This document shows positions 1 to 13,895 of a DNA stretch of 64,000 nucleotides, piece by piece. Location of the stretch: positions 62,001 through 126,000 of the forward strand of contig JAWNZC010000296.1 in assembly GCA_035771165.1 (NCBI GenBank). The letters run 5' to 3'. The position numbers and the translations under genes are program-made. The DNA is from Paragorgia papillata. Its lineage: Eukaryota; Cnidaria; Anthozoa; Scleralcyonacea; Coralliidae. The notes beneath the pieces are model-generated. The model did not search any database, had not been told where the DNA came from, and was given only the letters and a program-made list of their open reading frames with translations. How positions within the stretch are numbered: the first letter of the stretch is position 1; each line of letters starts with the position of its first letter.

Positions 1-1180
1 AGTGATAATGATTGATGATGGTGGTAGTGATAATGATTGATGATGGTGGTAGTGATAATGATGATTGTGGTAGTGATGATGATTGATTGATGATGGTGGT
101 AGTGATAATGATGATTGTGGTAGTGATAATGATTGATGATGGTGGTAGTGATAATGATGATTGTGTGGTGTTGATTGATGGTGGTAGTGATAATGATGAT
201 TGTGGTAGTGATAATGATGATTGATGATGGTGGTAGTGATAATGATGATTGTGGTAGTGATGATGATTGATTGATGATGGTGGTAGTGATAATGATGATT
301 GTGGTAGTGATGATGATTGATTGATGATGGTGGTAGTGATAATGATGATTGTGGTAGTGATAATGATGACTGATGATGGTGGTAGTGATAATGATGATTG
401 TGGTAGTGATGATTGATTGATGATGGTGGTAGTGATAATGATGATTGATGATGGTGGTAGTGATAATGATGATTGATGATGATGGTGGTAGTGATAATGA
501 TGATTGTGGTAGTGATAATGATGATTGTGGTAGTGATGATGATTGATTGATGATGGTGGTAGTGATAATGATGATTGTGGTAGTGATAATGATGATTGAT
601 GATGGTGGTAGTGATAATGATGATTGTGGTAGTGATGATGATTGATTGATGATGGTGGTAGTGATAATGATGATTGATGATTGTGGTAGTGATAATGATG
701 ATTGATGATGGTGGTAGTGATAATGATGATTGATGATTGATTGGTTAGTGATAATGATGATTGTGGTAGTGATGATGATTGATTGATGATGTGGTGTAGT
801 GATAATGATGATTGTGGTGATAATGATGATGATGATGGTGGTAGTGATAATGATGATTGTGGTAGTGATAATGATGATTGATGATTGTGGTAGTGATAAT
901 GATGATTGATGATGGTGGTAGTGATAATGATGATTGATGATGGTGGTAGTGATAATGATTGATGATGGTGGTAGTGATAATGATTGATGATGGTGGTAGT
1001 GATAATGACTGATGATGGTGGTAGTGATAATGATTGATGATGGTGGTAGTCAGTGATGATGACGGCGATAATAATGATGATGACACAGATGATGTTTGAC
1101 GAAGATGATGAAGACACAGATGATGATTGATGATAGTAATTGATGAACGTGATTGACGATTGACGAAGACGACGATGAAC
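1..1180. repeat. TGATGG/TGATAATGATGAT minisatellite
   Basis: Degenerate tandem array built from TGATGATGGTGGTAGTGATAA and AATGATGATTGTGG blocks, becoming irregular after about 1060. The opposite strand is open as a His/Tyr/Ser-rich low-complexity frame only because the unit lacks stops there. It lies downstream of the last visible exon of gene A on the minus strand, so it is probably intronic. Confidence 0.9.
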
Positions 1181-1183
1181 TTC

Positions 1184-1332
1184 AACCATGATCAAGTCTT
1201 GCACCGTTTTTATTTTTAACTTGTATTAATTCTTTCGCACACTTGTATGGTTGTAAAGTTAATAAATAAATAAATACATAAATAAATACATAAATAAATA
1301 CATAAATAAATAAATAAATAAATAAATAAATG
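1184..1332 (+). repeat. LINE 3'-end-like segment with AAATA tail
   Basis: About 75 bp of non-repetitive sequence ending in TTGTAAAGTTAATAAATAAA runs into an (AAATA)/(AAATAC) array at 1260-1330. A unique 3' end followed by a short A-rich tandem tail resembles a LINE 3' end. No reverse transcriptase coding remains, so this is only a suggestion. Confidence 0.3.
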
Positions 1333-1600
1333 ATGATGATAGATGAAGATGATGATAATGGCGGTAGAGATGATGATTGATTATGATTGATTGATTGTTG
1401 ATGATGATGATGATGATTGATGACAGTAATGATGATGATAATGAAAACGATGACGATAACGGTAATGACGCTGGTAATCATGACGCTGGTAATGATGACA
1501 TAGATGATGGTGATGATAATGGTAATAATAGCGATGACGATATAACGCTGATGGTGATCTGACGATGACAGTGACGATAATGATTATAGTGATGTGACGA
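1333..1600. repeat. Degenerate GATGAT-rich repeat
   Basis: Imperfect (GAT)n/(GATT)n sequence drifting into GACGATAACG-type variants, ending just before the gene A exon at 1626. No coding signal is seen. Confidence 0.7.
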
Positions 1601-1625
1601 CACTTGCCTAGGAAGAGTAGTATAC

Positions 1626-1735
1626 CTTATATCCATCAACGCCTCCAAGTTTAAGTTCAATTGGACTCCACCCCAAGACAGCATAGACAGAACCGAACTC
1701 CAGCACTCGGAATCCTTGTGGTGCTACCAACGGAG
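1626..1735 (-). CDS. Gene A exon 13: first half of FN3-3, last exon in window
   Basis: A 110-nt exon after TTCTTTCTCATTACAG, phase 1 in and 0 out with GTATAC donor. It encodes APLVAPQGFRVLEF, AVLGWSPIELKLGGVDGYK. Reading past the donor gives VYYSS and then a stop, so the splice is needed. Its phase fits exon 12, 4 kb away. The rest of the gene is beyond position 1. Confidence 0.8.
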
Positions 1736-4700
1736 CTGTAATGAGAAAGAACAGGAGTTAAAGATAACTATACAAGAGGGCACTCACAGACTGCATACCT
1801 CCACTAGCGCGTTATTATTAGAGATGTTTAAACTAAGGGAAAACTAGTCATCCGCTAGCCTGCGTAGCTGGCGGTATTAGGGAGTTCGGGCGCGGGCGGT
1901 ATACACGCGTAAAAACGCACAACTTGTTCACGGTTGTCAACAGGCGTGAACAATGTTGTGCTGCTCGCCGTGAACAATGTTGTGCTGCTCGCCGTGAACA
2001 AGTTGTTCACTTATGGTTCGAACAACTTGTTCACGGATAAATCAACAGTCATGAACAAGTTGTTCCAACAGCACATTTTTATAGCCAACAACGTTGTTAG
2101 CACATGATACAACATGGTGTAACAGCATGACGAAATAACAACGATGAACAACAATGTTACAACAATGGTGAACATGGTTGATGTATCAACACATTCTTCG
2201 GTTGTTACAACATGCGTGAACAACGGTTGTTGTTTCATCAGGCTGTAACAACTTGTTGAAACAATGATGAACAATGTTGTTCATTTATCAATGTTGTTCA
2301 CATATGTCAACAAGTTGTTACAGCATTGTTCAGGCAACAATGCTGTAACAACTTGCGAGATTTTTACGCGTGTAGGCGGGCAATGCGAAATACCGCCTGC
2401 CGGAAAACCATGTGTTTTTGAATTCCGCCCACGGAATATGTGTTTAAGAGAACCAATCAGAACACGAGCTAATAATAGTGATGCATGAAGCATGGTTGTT
2501 GTTTCAATGGTAAATAAATTGAGGTGATCGCACTACATCCGCAAATGGTTCATCGGAGAGTTAAACTGCTGTTTAATTCAAGAGCAGAGATTTGATCGTT
2601 TATAAATACTCTTCAAGGGAGAGACCACGAGTACAGAGCTTAATTCCAAATGGTGAAATAAAAGTAGCGTGCTGCGTAGGCAGTGTTGAAACAACAATCG
2701 AAATATAGTAAGGTTAGATATGCTGCCGAAACAGAGAACGTAGGAGTCTAACGTTTCGAGCGAAGGCCCTTCTCTCTTTCTCTCTGACGAAGGGCCTTCG
2801 CTCGAAACGTTAGACTCCTAACTATATTTCGATTGTTATTAATAATCCAGACATTTTCATCATCTCATGCTTCGCCAAAGCATACACGGTAAATATCATA
2901 CTTTTACCAAATCCAGTTGGCAAAATTGCAATCACATCTCTACCAAGCAATAGATATCCAGTTGCAATCCGTTGTTCACTCTTCAAAACGACGCGACGAC
3001 CGATAGCGCTTAAATGATGATATTGGAATTCCAACAACATATAAGATGAAAATTTTAGCGGGGGAGTCGGAAAAGCCGTGCCGCTGAAAAACAAGGAAAG
3101 AAAATACAAGCAAATACAGTCCGAAATTGTCAACTACATACTTCAAGGCTTTGTAAAGGCTTATGCTTTAATACAAAAGGTATATTTAAGAAATGGCTCA
3201 TGGTTTAGCGTGCTCCATCGAAAAATGGATGCACGCGGGAAATTGGGAGATCACGAAAAAATCGTAAGAGTTGGTCGAGGCGTAGCCGAGACCAACTCTA
3301 GATTTTTGAGTGCTCTCCCAATTTCCCAAGTGCATCCATAACTCGATGGAGCACACTAAACCATGAGCCATTTCTTTTATAACATAGCATTAAATCCTTT
3401 CACAAGCCGGCGAATCGTTTTGGTTGTTGTGTTTTTCTACTTTCGTAGCCAAGTCTTTTATGTTCACTAAAATCCAACCAAAAGGACAGTTTAAACTCGG
3501 TTACCCAGAGCCAGTTTATGTCTTCTGGGTGTTGTTCTTTATTACTCAATAAAATTAAATGACTCGGTATTTTGATAATATAAAAGGCCGTAAAAAGGCC
3601 ACAATTTAAAACTCAGTTTTGTTTTGAAATTTTTCCCCGCGCTTTTTTGCCGTGCTCCATCGAGTTTTATACAATACCCTGGTTGCTATGCGTGTTTTCA
3701 TTGGTTGTTGGCCATGATCTATTAGAGGACAGACACATGGTCACGTCAGATCACGTCAGCTGACTTGCTTTTTTCCTTCTTCATGCCCCAAAATCCGGCA
3801 AGAGTTTCGATAAAAACCTTTCAAATTTTTATTGTATAAAACAAATAGATTCCATTTTTTTGTTGTCTGTTCAGTTATAGATGCACAGAAGACGTCACAA
3901 CGTGGTAAGAACATCAGTGACCCACTCGACTGCGTCTCGTGGGCCACTTTTTTGTTCTTACCACGTTGTGACGTCATCTGTGCATCTATAACTGAACAGA
4001 CAACGGCAAAATGGAATCTATTTGTTAAATGGAGCATGCACGACAGCCAATCAAAAACGTTGCTATATCAAAGCTATGTTATAAAGATAGTTTTATAATA
4101 AAGTTATTGACTAATTTCATTGTTTTTACGAGTTTTGTGATATAGGCAAGTTTATCATTTAACGGGCGCGATAAAAAACTACACAATAACACGTTTTACT
4201 ACTAAATAATACCAACAAATATCAAAAACTAAGCTTCTAAACCTTTTACAGTGTTCTTTGTTTGATACCAACGGCAGAAATATTTTTAGTGTGGCCTTTT
4301 TCGTCTCTTCTCGTGCTACGAAAACATTTTCCGTGGCGGCCATCTTGGCACTCCAAAACCGTCGTTTCGAGTGCCTTCATTTTTTAAGCCGGATGAACAA
4401 ACAATCCAGTTATATAGAGATTTTTAGATCTCGAGATAGCCAATCATCAAACGATACTCATAACATGTGACACCTATCGTGATTTTTGCGTGGCGGTTTA
4501 CACGTTCCTTTCGTGAAAACAAAATGGCGGGAAAAAGCCATAGGAGTGAAGTACGTTTTGTCAAAGAATTGCATTACGAAAAGGTTTTATTAAAGTTTTT
4601 ACTCAAGAATTGACAACAGTCAAGACTGCTCTTGAACGGAAACGAGTTTTATCTTTTCTAAAATCCTCGTGTAGTAATATAATTGGTTCATTTTCGACTG

Positions 4701-7700
4701 CTCGGCAGGTTGCGGCTTACGCGCGAGATTATCTCGTGAAATCTAAAAATAATTTCAGAGAATGACGTGAGATGGCGTTGTGTGACTACAACTACCAGAA
4801 TGCTTTGCCAGTATTCTAGCATTTCGGCTAAAAAGGATGACTCAAAGGGACCCATCCAGTCCTTTCGAGGCTTTTCTAAATATGTCATCAAATACGTTTT
4901 TCCTAAAAGCTAGGGGGTAAACCAGATTTCTCATTAGGGTTTATATGTGGCTAAATGTAATTTCGGCAAGGTAAAAAAGGAGACAATGCTAGTCAGCGGT
5001 CACTCATGATAATATGTGGGGATTATTGATAATATGTGGGGATTGTTGACTTGCGCTCATCAAAGTCTTGTCAGCGTGGTCTGAGCTTGACTTGCACTCA
5101 TCAAAGTCTTGTCAGCGTGGTCTGAGCTTGACTTGCGCTCATCAAAGTCTTGTCAGCGTGGTCTGAGCTTGACTTGCGCTCATCAAAGTCTTGTCAGCGT
5201 GGTCTGAGCTTGACTTGCGCTCATCACAGTCTTGTCAGCGTGGTCTGAGCTTGACTGGTTTTGCGCGCGCTGTTTAGTGACCCACCCACCCACTCCTGAT
5301 AGAATGCAAGGGTAAGTATATATATTCCACTGCTTTGACAGTGTGACTGGTGCCTGGAGGTGGGCTGTGGCGGGGTTGCCATGGTTACCTCCGATCAGGG
5401 GGTGGTATCCCCCCTGTGGCTTGGCACCAATCCTCCAATAACGTCAATTGGCGATCTATTTTTAGTTGTGGTTAGGGTATCGAAAAGATTGCTAAAATCT
5501 TGAGACCCATGCACTGAAACCTGACGGCAAAGTTGGAAAAAACAAATTTCACGACATATTTTGGAAAAGCCGTGAAAGGACTGGACGCGTCCTTTTGAGT
5601 CATCCCTTTTAGCCAAAACCCACCCAACGCTATACGTCGTACGTCGACGTGCAAATGGTCTATTAGAATGGGACTAGACCCATTCTACTATACATTCCAC
5701 ATGGCACCTTTACGCTCTCGTGATTTATCTGAACGTAAATGACATCAGTTCTATTACAAAGCCAACGTAGCAACTAAATCATGTCCTATGAATATGGTAC
5801 AATTTCAAAATATTTACCATTTTGGCCAGAATAAGCTTTGCCTTCACAGAAAGGTCCACTTCCAACCATGTTGATGCCTTGGATTCGGAACTCCCACAAT
5901 TTATAGTAACCAGCTTTTGAAACATGGAATTCAGTGGAAACGTAAGCGGCGTTGTGTATTTTCCAGTCGTTTTCGTCTACTTTGCGGTACTGCAGATGGT
6001 ACTTGAAGAAGGCGCCATTTTGGTCTATGAGCTCCATTTTCTGAGAAGAAGAAGTACATTAGAAATAAGAGGGCACTCAGAGACTGCATATACCTCCGCC
6101 AGCGGGTTATTACTAGAGATGTTAAAAAAGAAAACGAGCCATCCCGCTAACCAGGCTAGCTCACGAAACCTATATATGAATAAATGAATAGAATGCTTGA
6201 TTTCACCTATACCAAAATTATGCAAAAGTTTCGCATAAATAAGAATAATGAGCGCAATCAATGAGCGCAATCAATGAGCGCAATCAAGCACCTCTTCTAC
6301 ACGGAGAATCTTGTGGTCAGTGTGTTATTAATTTCTCATTGAAATTTCAACCGAATTCAACGAAAATTGAATGGGTTGCTCCTTGCTCTATGATCAATCA
6401 TTACACAAACTTTCATGACAGACAGACAGGCAGACAGGCAGACAGACAGACAGACAGACAGACAGGCAGGCAGGCAGGCAGACAGGCAGACAGGCAGACA
6501 GACAGGCAGGCAGGCAGGCAGACAGGCAGGCAGACAGGCAAACAGACAGACAGACAGACAGCATAACATCCTGGCGCCAGCGGAGGAAATTAGCCTAGTT
6601 CCTAGGTCTTTCACTTAGAATTTTTGACCCCGGCATTTTATACCTTCCATTTTATGGTTAATTCTCCGGCTTTTCCAGGCTTTCCGTGAACAGTTGGACA
6701 TATGGTAGGAGCTTGAAGAGAATAGAAAAGACCAGAAGATTATCAAGACATAAAAAGCAGTGATTTATTTTACAGGTACAGTGAGATAAGACGAGGTGGG
6801 GTGAAGTGACGTGAAGTGAGGTGCTGTGATGTGAGCTGAGGTGAAGAAGTGAAGTGAAGTGCTGTGATGTGCTGTGATGTGAGCTGAGGTGAAGAAGTGA
6901 AGTGCTGTGATGTGAAATAAAGTAAAGTGAAGTGAAGTAATAATATAAAGTGAAGTGAATTAGTGAAGTGAAGAGACATCAAGTGAAATGTAGTGGAGTG
7001 AGTAAAGTGATGTGAGGTAGAGTAGAGTAGAGTAGAGTAGAGTAGAGTAGAGTAGAGTAGAGTGGAGTGGAGTGGAGTGGAGTGGAGTGGAGTGGAATGG
7101 AGTGGGGTGGGGTGGGGTGGGGTGGGGTGGGGTGGGGAGGGGTGAAGTGAAGTGAAGTGAAGTGAAGTGAAGTGAAGCGAAGTGAAGTAAAGTGAAGTAA
7201 AGTGAAGTAAAGTGAAGTGAAGCGAAGTGAAGTAAAGTAAAGTAAAGTGAAGTAAAGTGAAGTAAAGTAGAGTGAAGTAAAGTAAAGTGAAGTAAAGTGA
7301 AGTAGAGTGAAGTAAAGTAAAGTGAAGTAAAGTGAAGTGAAGTGAAGTGAAGTGAAGTGAAGTGAAGTGAAGTGAAGTGAAGTGAAGTGAAGTGAAGTGA
7401 AGTAAAGTAAAGTAAAGTAAAGCACAGGAGAGATCAACTACAACTCTACTCACATGACTTCCGTTAACATTTGGTGAGAGGCAGTGCGCTAATAGCACAC
7501 GCTACCTGTGCACCCAGTCACATACAGCACCAGTAATCACAAGCAAACAAAACGGCTTTCACTCACCTCGTTGTGGTGTTATACAGTCTCCAAATCTGGT
7601 GTATTTACTTGGCTCACTGGTGCCAAGTTTGTTTTTAGCCAAGACACGGAACCTGTACTGGGTGAAGGGAGAAAGATTTTTAACGACTTTCTCACTAAGA

Positions 7701-10700
7701 TGTGGTAATACTTTGGTGTCATTGCGCCAGTCATCAGGATAGAACGAGGTGCTCAACTGAATGATAAAATACTTTATTGGGTCGTAACTATTACTCGGCA
7801 TATTCCAGGAAAGTTTTGCGGAAAGTCCGGCACAACCACCTTCAACGACGACAGTATTAGGAGCTTCTGGTGGACCTGAGGAAAGAACACGGGTGTTAAT
7901 TACAAACATCGTCAATATAATCATCAATCACCACCACCATCAGCACCACCACCACCACCACCACCAGTCCACCACCATCATTGTCACAACCAATATCGTC
8001 ATCACAATCACCACCACCACTGCCGCCACCACTGTCAATCAAAATCACCACCACCATCACCATCACCCCCCCCCCCCCCCCCCAATCATCATCACCATCA
8101 TCGCCACCAGCAGCAGCACTGCCGCCACGACTACCACCACCATCATCACCGCCACCATCGTCATCATCAACACCACCCTTATCATCACCACCATCATCAT
8201 CATCATCACCACCGCCATCAGCAGCAGCACTGCCGCCACCATCATCATCATCATGGTCATAATCATAATCAACGATATCATCATCATCATGACAATCACC
8301 ACCACTGCCATCATCGCCACCACCACCATCATCGTCGTCGTCATCACCACCACCACCACCATCATAGCTATCATCATCAACATCAGATACCACCACTACC
8401 ATTCTTCTGAGGATTGCCTCATTTTTTAAAAACCAGAGCCTTAGATTTCCTGAGAGTTCCCTTTAAGTTTCCCGAGTATGTAGTTTTCTCTGCTCTTAAA
8501 AAAACATTGTCACTAGTTTTAGAATTCACAATTATAATGCCGGATTGAATGGCCTTTTGGATGGCGTAATCGTTCCATGTTTTCCATAAAGTTACAGAAA
8601 CACGGTTTTTAACCCATGACCATGTTTTCAAAATCTTAAATTGTAAATACATATGCGTAATTTATAATAATCTACCTCGTACAATAACTCTTGCAGTTTG
8701 TTTAATCTCGGCATATGATGGCTGTTCAATGTAGGCAATGCACTCGTAATCACCACTTTGCGAGACCTAAATAAAAAAGGTACAACGTCATCATCATCAT
8801 CGTCTTAATCATCGTCATCGTTATCCATATCATCATCATCTTCATCATCATCATCATAATCGTCGTCATCATCATCGTCATCATAATCGTCGTCATCCTC
8901 ATCATCATCGTCGTCATCATCATCATCTTCATCATCATCATTCACCATCATCATAGTTATCCCTTCATCATCATCACCACCATCATCTTCTTCATCATCA
9001 TCATTCACCATCACCATCATAATCGTCGTCATCATCATCATCATCTTCATCACCATCATCATCGTCATCACTCACCATTATCATAGTTATCTCTATCATC
9101 ATCACCACCACCATCATCATCATCATCATCATCATCATTCACCATCATAATCGTCGTCATCATCATCATCACCACCACCAATCATCTTCATCATCATTCG
9201 CCATCACCATAATTGTCGTCATCATCATCGTCATCATAATCATTATCACAGCGACCATCATCATCATCATCATTCACCATCATAATCGTCGTCATCATCA
9301 TCATCATCATCATCATCACCACCAATCATCTTCATCATCGTTCACCATCATCATAATCGTCGTCATCATCATCACCGTCATCATCATCACCGTCATCATC
9401 GTTATCGTCATTCTTAATCTTCATCATCGTCACCGTTATCCATATCATCATCATCACGACCACCATCATCATCACCATGAATCATCATCATCTTCACCAC
9501 CATCATCATCATCCGTATCGTCGTTGTCATCGTCATCATTACCACCACCACCACCACCACCACCAAACCAAGACTGGAAGCACTCTGCCACTCTCCTTGC
9601 ATGCGACCAAGGAAAATTATTAATCAAATCACTGCACTGCAGGAATTGAACCCGGTACCACCACCATCCCACTATTACAAAATCCTAGTTTAAAAAAAGA
9701 GATTACCATTCTATTACAAAAAGTGTTACTCGCCTGAGGGTTAATGAATACCAGTTTGAAGAAATATTCGGACCACACGATATTCCCATTAAGTGGCAAG
9801 TCCTTTCCTTTAAACTTCCATTTGTATTTGATTGGTGTTCCTAGATTGTCCTCGCCTCTGGCTTCGCATGTTAGATCGAACCTCTCGCCTCTCGTTATAT
9901 TTCTATCTTGCGGCTTTTGGAAGAATTTGATTTCGCCAACAACTTGCACTTGGATTTTCTTGACATCAGTTCCAAACATATTCCTAGCCGTGCACGTGTA
10001 CTCACCTCTGTCGTCTTTTTTCACTGTTTTAATCTCTAAATGTTCGTTGTTGATAAGCTCGTAGTTTGGTAATCCAGTGTCGATGTCGACGCCATCTTTC
10101 TCCCAAGTATTCTTCGCGTCTGGCGCCGCATAAGCGTGGCACTCAATCTTACCACGATTGTTGACCAATAACGTCGTCTTGCCGGTGTTCGACACGAAAG
10201 TTGGCTTCACAGCTAAAAAGTAACGTATAAAAATACCTTTACAGTCGGTTTCAGGTTGTCTTTGACGGAAATGTTTAGAAGTTCGTTCCGAAGTTCGCAA
10301 GTTCATTTGACTTTCGTATTTGATTGGCTACTTAGTTGCTAGTAGCCAATCAAATGCCTAGTTCAATTCGAACTTGTGAACTTCGGAACGGACTTCTCGT
10401 AAAGGCCGAGGGCACTGCATATACCTCCGCCAGCGGATTATTAGAAATGTTTGCAGTTGATTTCACATTACTTTTCCGCTTTGTGTTGCGAAGTTCGTTG
10501 GGAAGTTCTGAATTACGTTGCCATGGTTGAAAAATTATCCAATCATAATGAGTTTTGACCCAAAGCTCGCAATTTGACTGGATAATTTTTCAACCTTGGC
10601 AACGTAATTCCGAAGTTCCGAACGAATATCTGAACTTCCCAATTACGAACTTCGCAACACAAAGCGGAAAAGTAATGTGAAACGAACGAACGAACGAACG

Positions 10701-13700
10701 AACGAACGAACGAACGAACGAACGAACGAACGAACGAACGAACGAACGAACGAACGAACGAACGAACGAACGAACGAATGAACGAATGAATGAATGGAAT
10801 GAATGAATAAAATGCTTGATGTAATATTTAAAACACGAGCAGCAGTGTTTTACCAGATTTAAAACACGAGGCGATAGTCGAGTGTTTAGATCTAATAAAA
10901 CACGTACTGCGAATGTTTTAAATGGCTTCAAAAACTATCCATATAATAAGCTCATATAGAAATCAATTTTGAAAATTGAAGTTGTCTGAGCCGCAAAATC
11001 GAAGAAAAAGTTAATCGAAAATAGCGAGCGTGTCTCTATCACATATAGAGACGCGTCACGATCATGATTTTCCTTTGTGTTTTCCTCATGAATTATTAAT
11101 GATTTTTGAATGCAATTTCAAAAAGGCCCTAGGTACGAAGGTTGCTTCTTTTACCTTCGACTTCCAAATAAGCAGTTTGATGAATGTTGTCGAGCTCATT
11201 AGCAGCAAAACATTCGTACATCCCACTTTGCTTTTTTTTCAGTCTGGGAAATGTGATATTTCCGCCAATGATCCGATGCTCTGGACTAAAAAAGGAAAAT
11301 TAACAATACAATTACAAATACGTTTACATGAATAACATGATAAATACCAGTTTGTGCACAGTTCCAACATAACATTACGGCTCATTATTTAGAGGCTCTT
11401 TACAGAGATGGAAAAAGTATCGGAACTGGTTCCCAGAAATTTTTTTGGGTCCAGATTTTCACAGATATTTTTACAGAAAATTTGTAAGGTTTGATGGTTA
11501 ACTGAAAAAAATTGGACTTAATTGAAATTACACTTACTGTACGTTGTACAACTCTACTAATTAAATACCATTGAATACCTAAATCACAGTTACAGTTCTT
11601 TCAGAGAATTTGCTACAGGTTTTGAATATGCAGAAGAGAAGTAATTTTATAAACTTTGTATATACAGTAGCTATCTATCTATCTATACAGTCATTATGAG
11701 TCATAATCAACAAGAAAAATTAAAGGAGTTTGTATAACGTCTTTTACGTAGTTAAATTAGATACATAACGTGATAACACGGAGAAGACAACAAGCCAACA
11801 ACGGAAACATCAACAAGATAGGCAACATTTTGTCAATTACTAACTAAATAAAGTGCACTAACTGCCAGTAACTGACCTGCTGTTGCTGTAGTGACACACT
11901 GACTGATGAAAATATTACTAGATTGCTGGTCGCTGGATAGAAAAATTACAACGTATACCTTGTTCCATTACTTTTGTCGTCATTACTTTTGTCGTTTGCT
12001 TTCTTATAAACAGGGACCGCGGAACCAATAATTTTATTATTGCAATAGACAGAAAAATTGTTCAATCGGTCACTCTAGCACACGCAGCGGTCTGCACTTG
12101 AACATTTATTTATTTCAACAATACAAAGCAAGGGAGCACACCAGAAATGAGTCACGGTCTACAATGAACACTGAACACTGAACACTGAACACGAGTTGTA
12201 TCAGCAGAATTTAGGACTGTTAGCTGTTATTGTTGACAATATGTTGTGTTGGGCGTTTGTTCTGGTTTGCTCTTATATATAAATCTTAATCTATTAATGG
12301 GAACAAACAAACAAAGTGTTGTCTTTTGAGAGTTTTCTGACCTTCAGAATTCTGTAAATTCTTCCCCCAAAATGCAGGAAATGGCATTTCCGAGACTCTA
12401 GATTTCAAAAATTTCCGGAGGGACAAGCTCCCGGATTCCCCAAGAAGAGTCCCTTTTGTGAACAGCCCCCCAACACAAAAATCGTTCCGCGGTCCCCGAT
12501 AACACCCGATTTCATATCAGACCAATAAAGACATATTTTAGCTTTACACAATGTATAGTAATTATGGTAGTGTTCTGTCCATGTTGTATTGCAAATTTTG
12601 CAGGAAATTTTGAGTCCTGAACCCAGGTTCCCAGAAAGAAAATAACTTTTTCCACCTCTGGCCTTTCCCTACTAGACTTCTTCTCTTGATGAGTAAAATC
12701 GTCCGGCGTTAGCCAGAGTAAAATACTAAAAGGCCCTAACAGTAGTGAAAGAGTTAAAGTTTGCCGAGTCTCCAGATCATGATTTTAATAATAGTTTGTT
12801 TGTTTTTGTAGGTGAGTGAATGGATACATGGATGGATTTCTCAACTGACTATGGAACAAATGATTTTACCATTCAAAGGAGAGTGAAACATGCAAGTGCC
12901 AAAAAAATACAGTGCCAAAAAAATACCCCACCCCCACCCCCTGTCAAAAATAGAAATGTAGTCACACTAAAGACAAAACTTACCTATCTGTCAGTTCTGT
13001 TCCATTAACATACCACTTATATCTGGGCAACGGGTGACTTGTGGCATTGCACTGCCACGAATGGCTGGAATATATCGACACTTTTACAGAAGCTATCTTT
13101 GGAAGAACCCACTCAGGTTTTACTGTTAGGCAACAAAAGAAAAATAACAAAATGGGACATGTATCAAAGGAAAGATTGAGTTAAGTAAGTAAGCCCCCTC
13201 CCCCAAAAAAAAATCAGTAAAAAATAACAAAAAAACAAAAAAACACAAAAAGACATTTCATGACTAAATTGTTATATCAATGGTAGCATAATGTATTCTT
13301 CATTTGAATGAGAAATACTAGCATTTGCGGTCAAGCGTTTAGCATTTAGCAAATTACTACATGTAGCTGTTTTTGAGTTTTGAAACCGTGCATTGACCAA
13401 TGACAACTATACGTTTGACAGATCATATCAATAACGAATAGGGGGTGTATGTTACACTGGATGTAACTTTACATTACACCCCCTATTCATTGTTGATTGG
13501 ATCTGTCAAACGCATAGTTGTCATTGGACAACATTTGTTTCAAAACTCGAAAACAACTAGTTATTCACTAAACGCTTGAACGCAAATGGTGGTAAGGCAA
13601 ACATACTGTGATATCTCAATTCCCCTTCATTTGTGTCACTCTTTTGTCCAATAGTCGCAGTACATCTGTATCTACCAGAATGGGACAACTGTGCTTTCTC

Positions 13701-13860
13701 TATCACCAGAATACGAGTGTCTTTGTTTATAAAGATGTAGCCATCTTGGTTATCTACAATATCTTTTTCATTTCCCTCACTGTCAATTTTCTTCCAAGTA
13801 TAAATAGGAACTGGGCTAGAAACAAGAAAAGTAGTTGTAGACTAAATCTGAGTGACCAAC

Positions 13861-13895
<35 letters not shown>

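Larger units (their letters stand above)
1736..5817. other. Gene A intron 12: contents
   Basis: 4.1 kb without exons. At 1920-2340 there are many degenerate copies of AACAACTTGTTCAC/AACATTGTTG palindromes, followed by the fold-backs, helicase fragment and 41-bp repeat listed separately. The stretches 2400-2690, 4030-4760 and 5255-5400 show nothing I recognise. Confidence 0.6.

Noticed and set aside
1734..2400. AACAACTTGTTCAC palindromes as operator or regulatory sites
   Set aside because: Too many degenerate copies spread over 400 bp; better explained as decayed palindromic repeat like those in the MITEs.
6770..7498. 242-codon minus frame rich in LHFTS
   Set aside because: Product of the AAGTG pentanucleotide array; no flanking exon signals and several frames are open at once.
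7896..8429. Asp/Gly-rich and His/Thr-rich frames on both strands
   Set aside because: Trinucleotide-repeat artefacts in an intron.
9722..9734. GT at CAGGCGA|GTAACA as the exon 8 donor
   Set aside because: It would put the next exon out of frame and lead to stops; the GC donor keeps the Ig6 F-strand.
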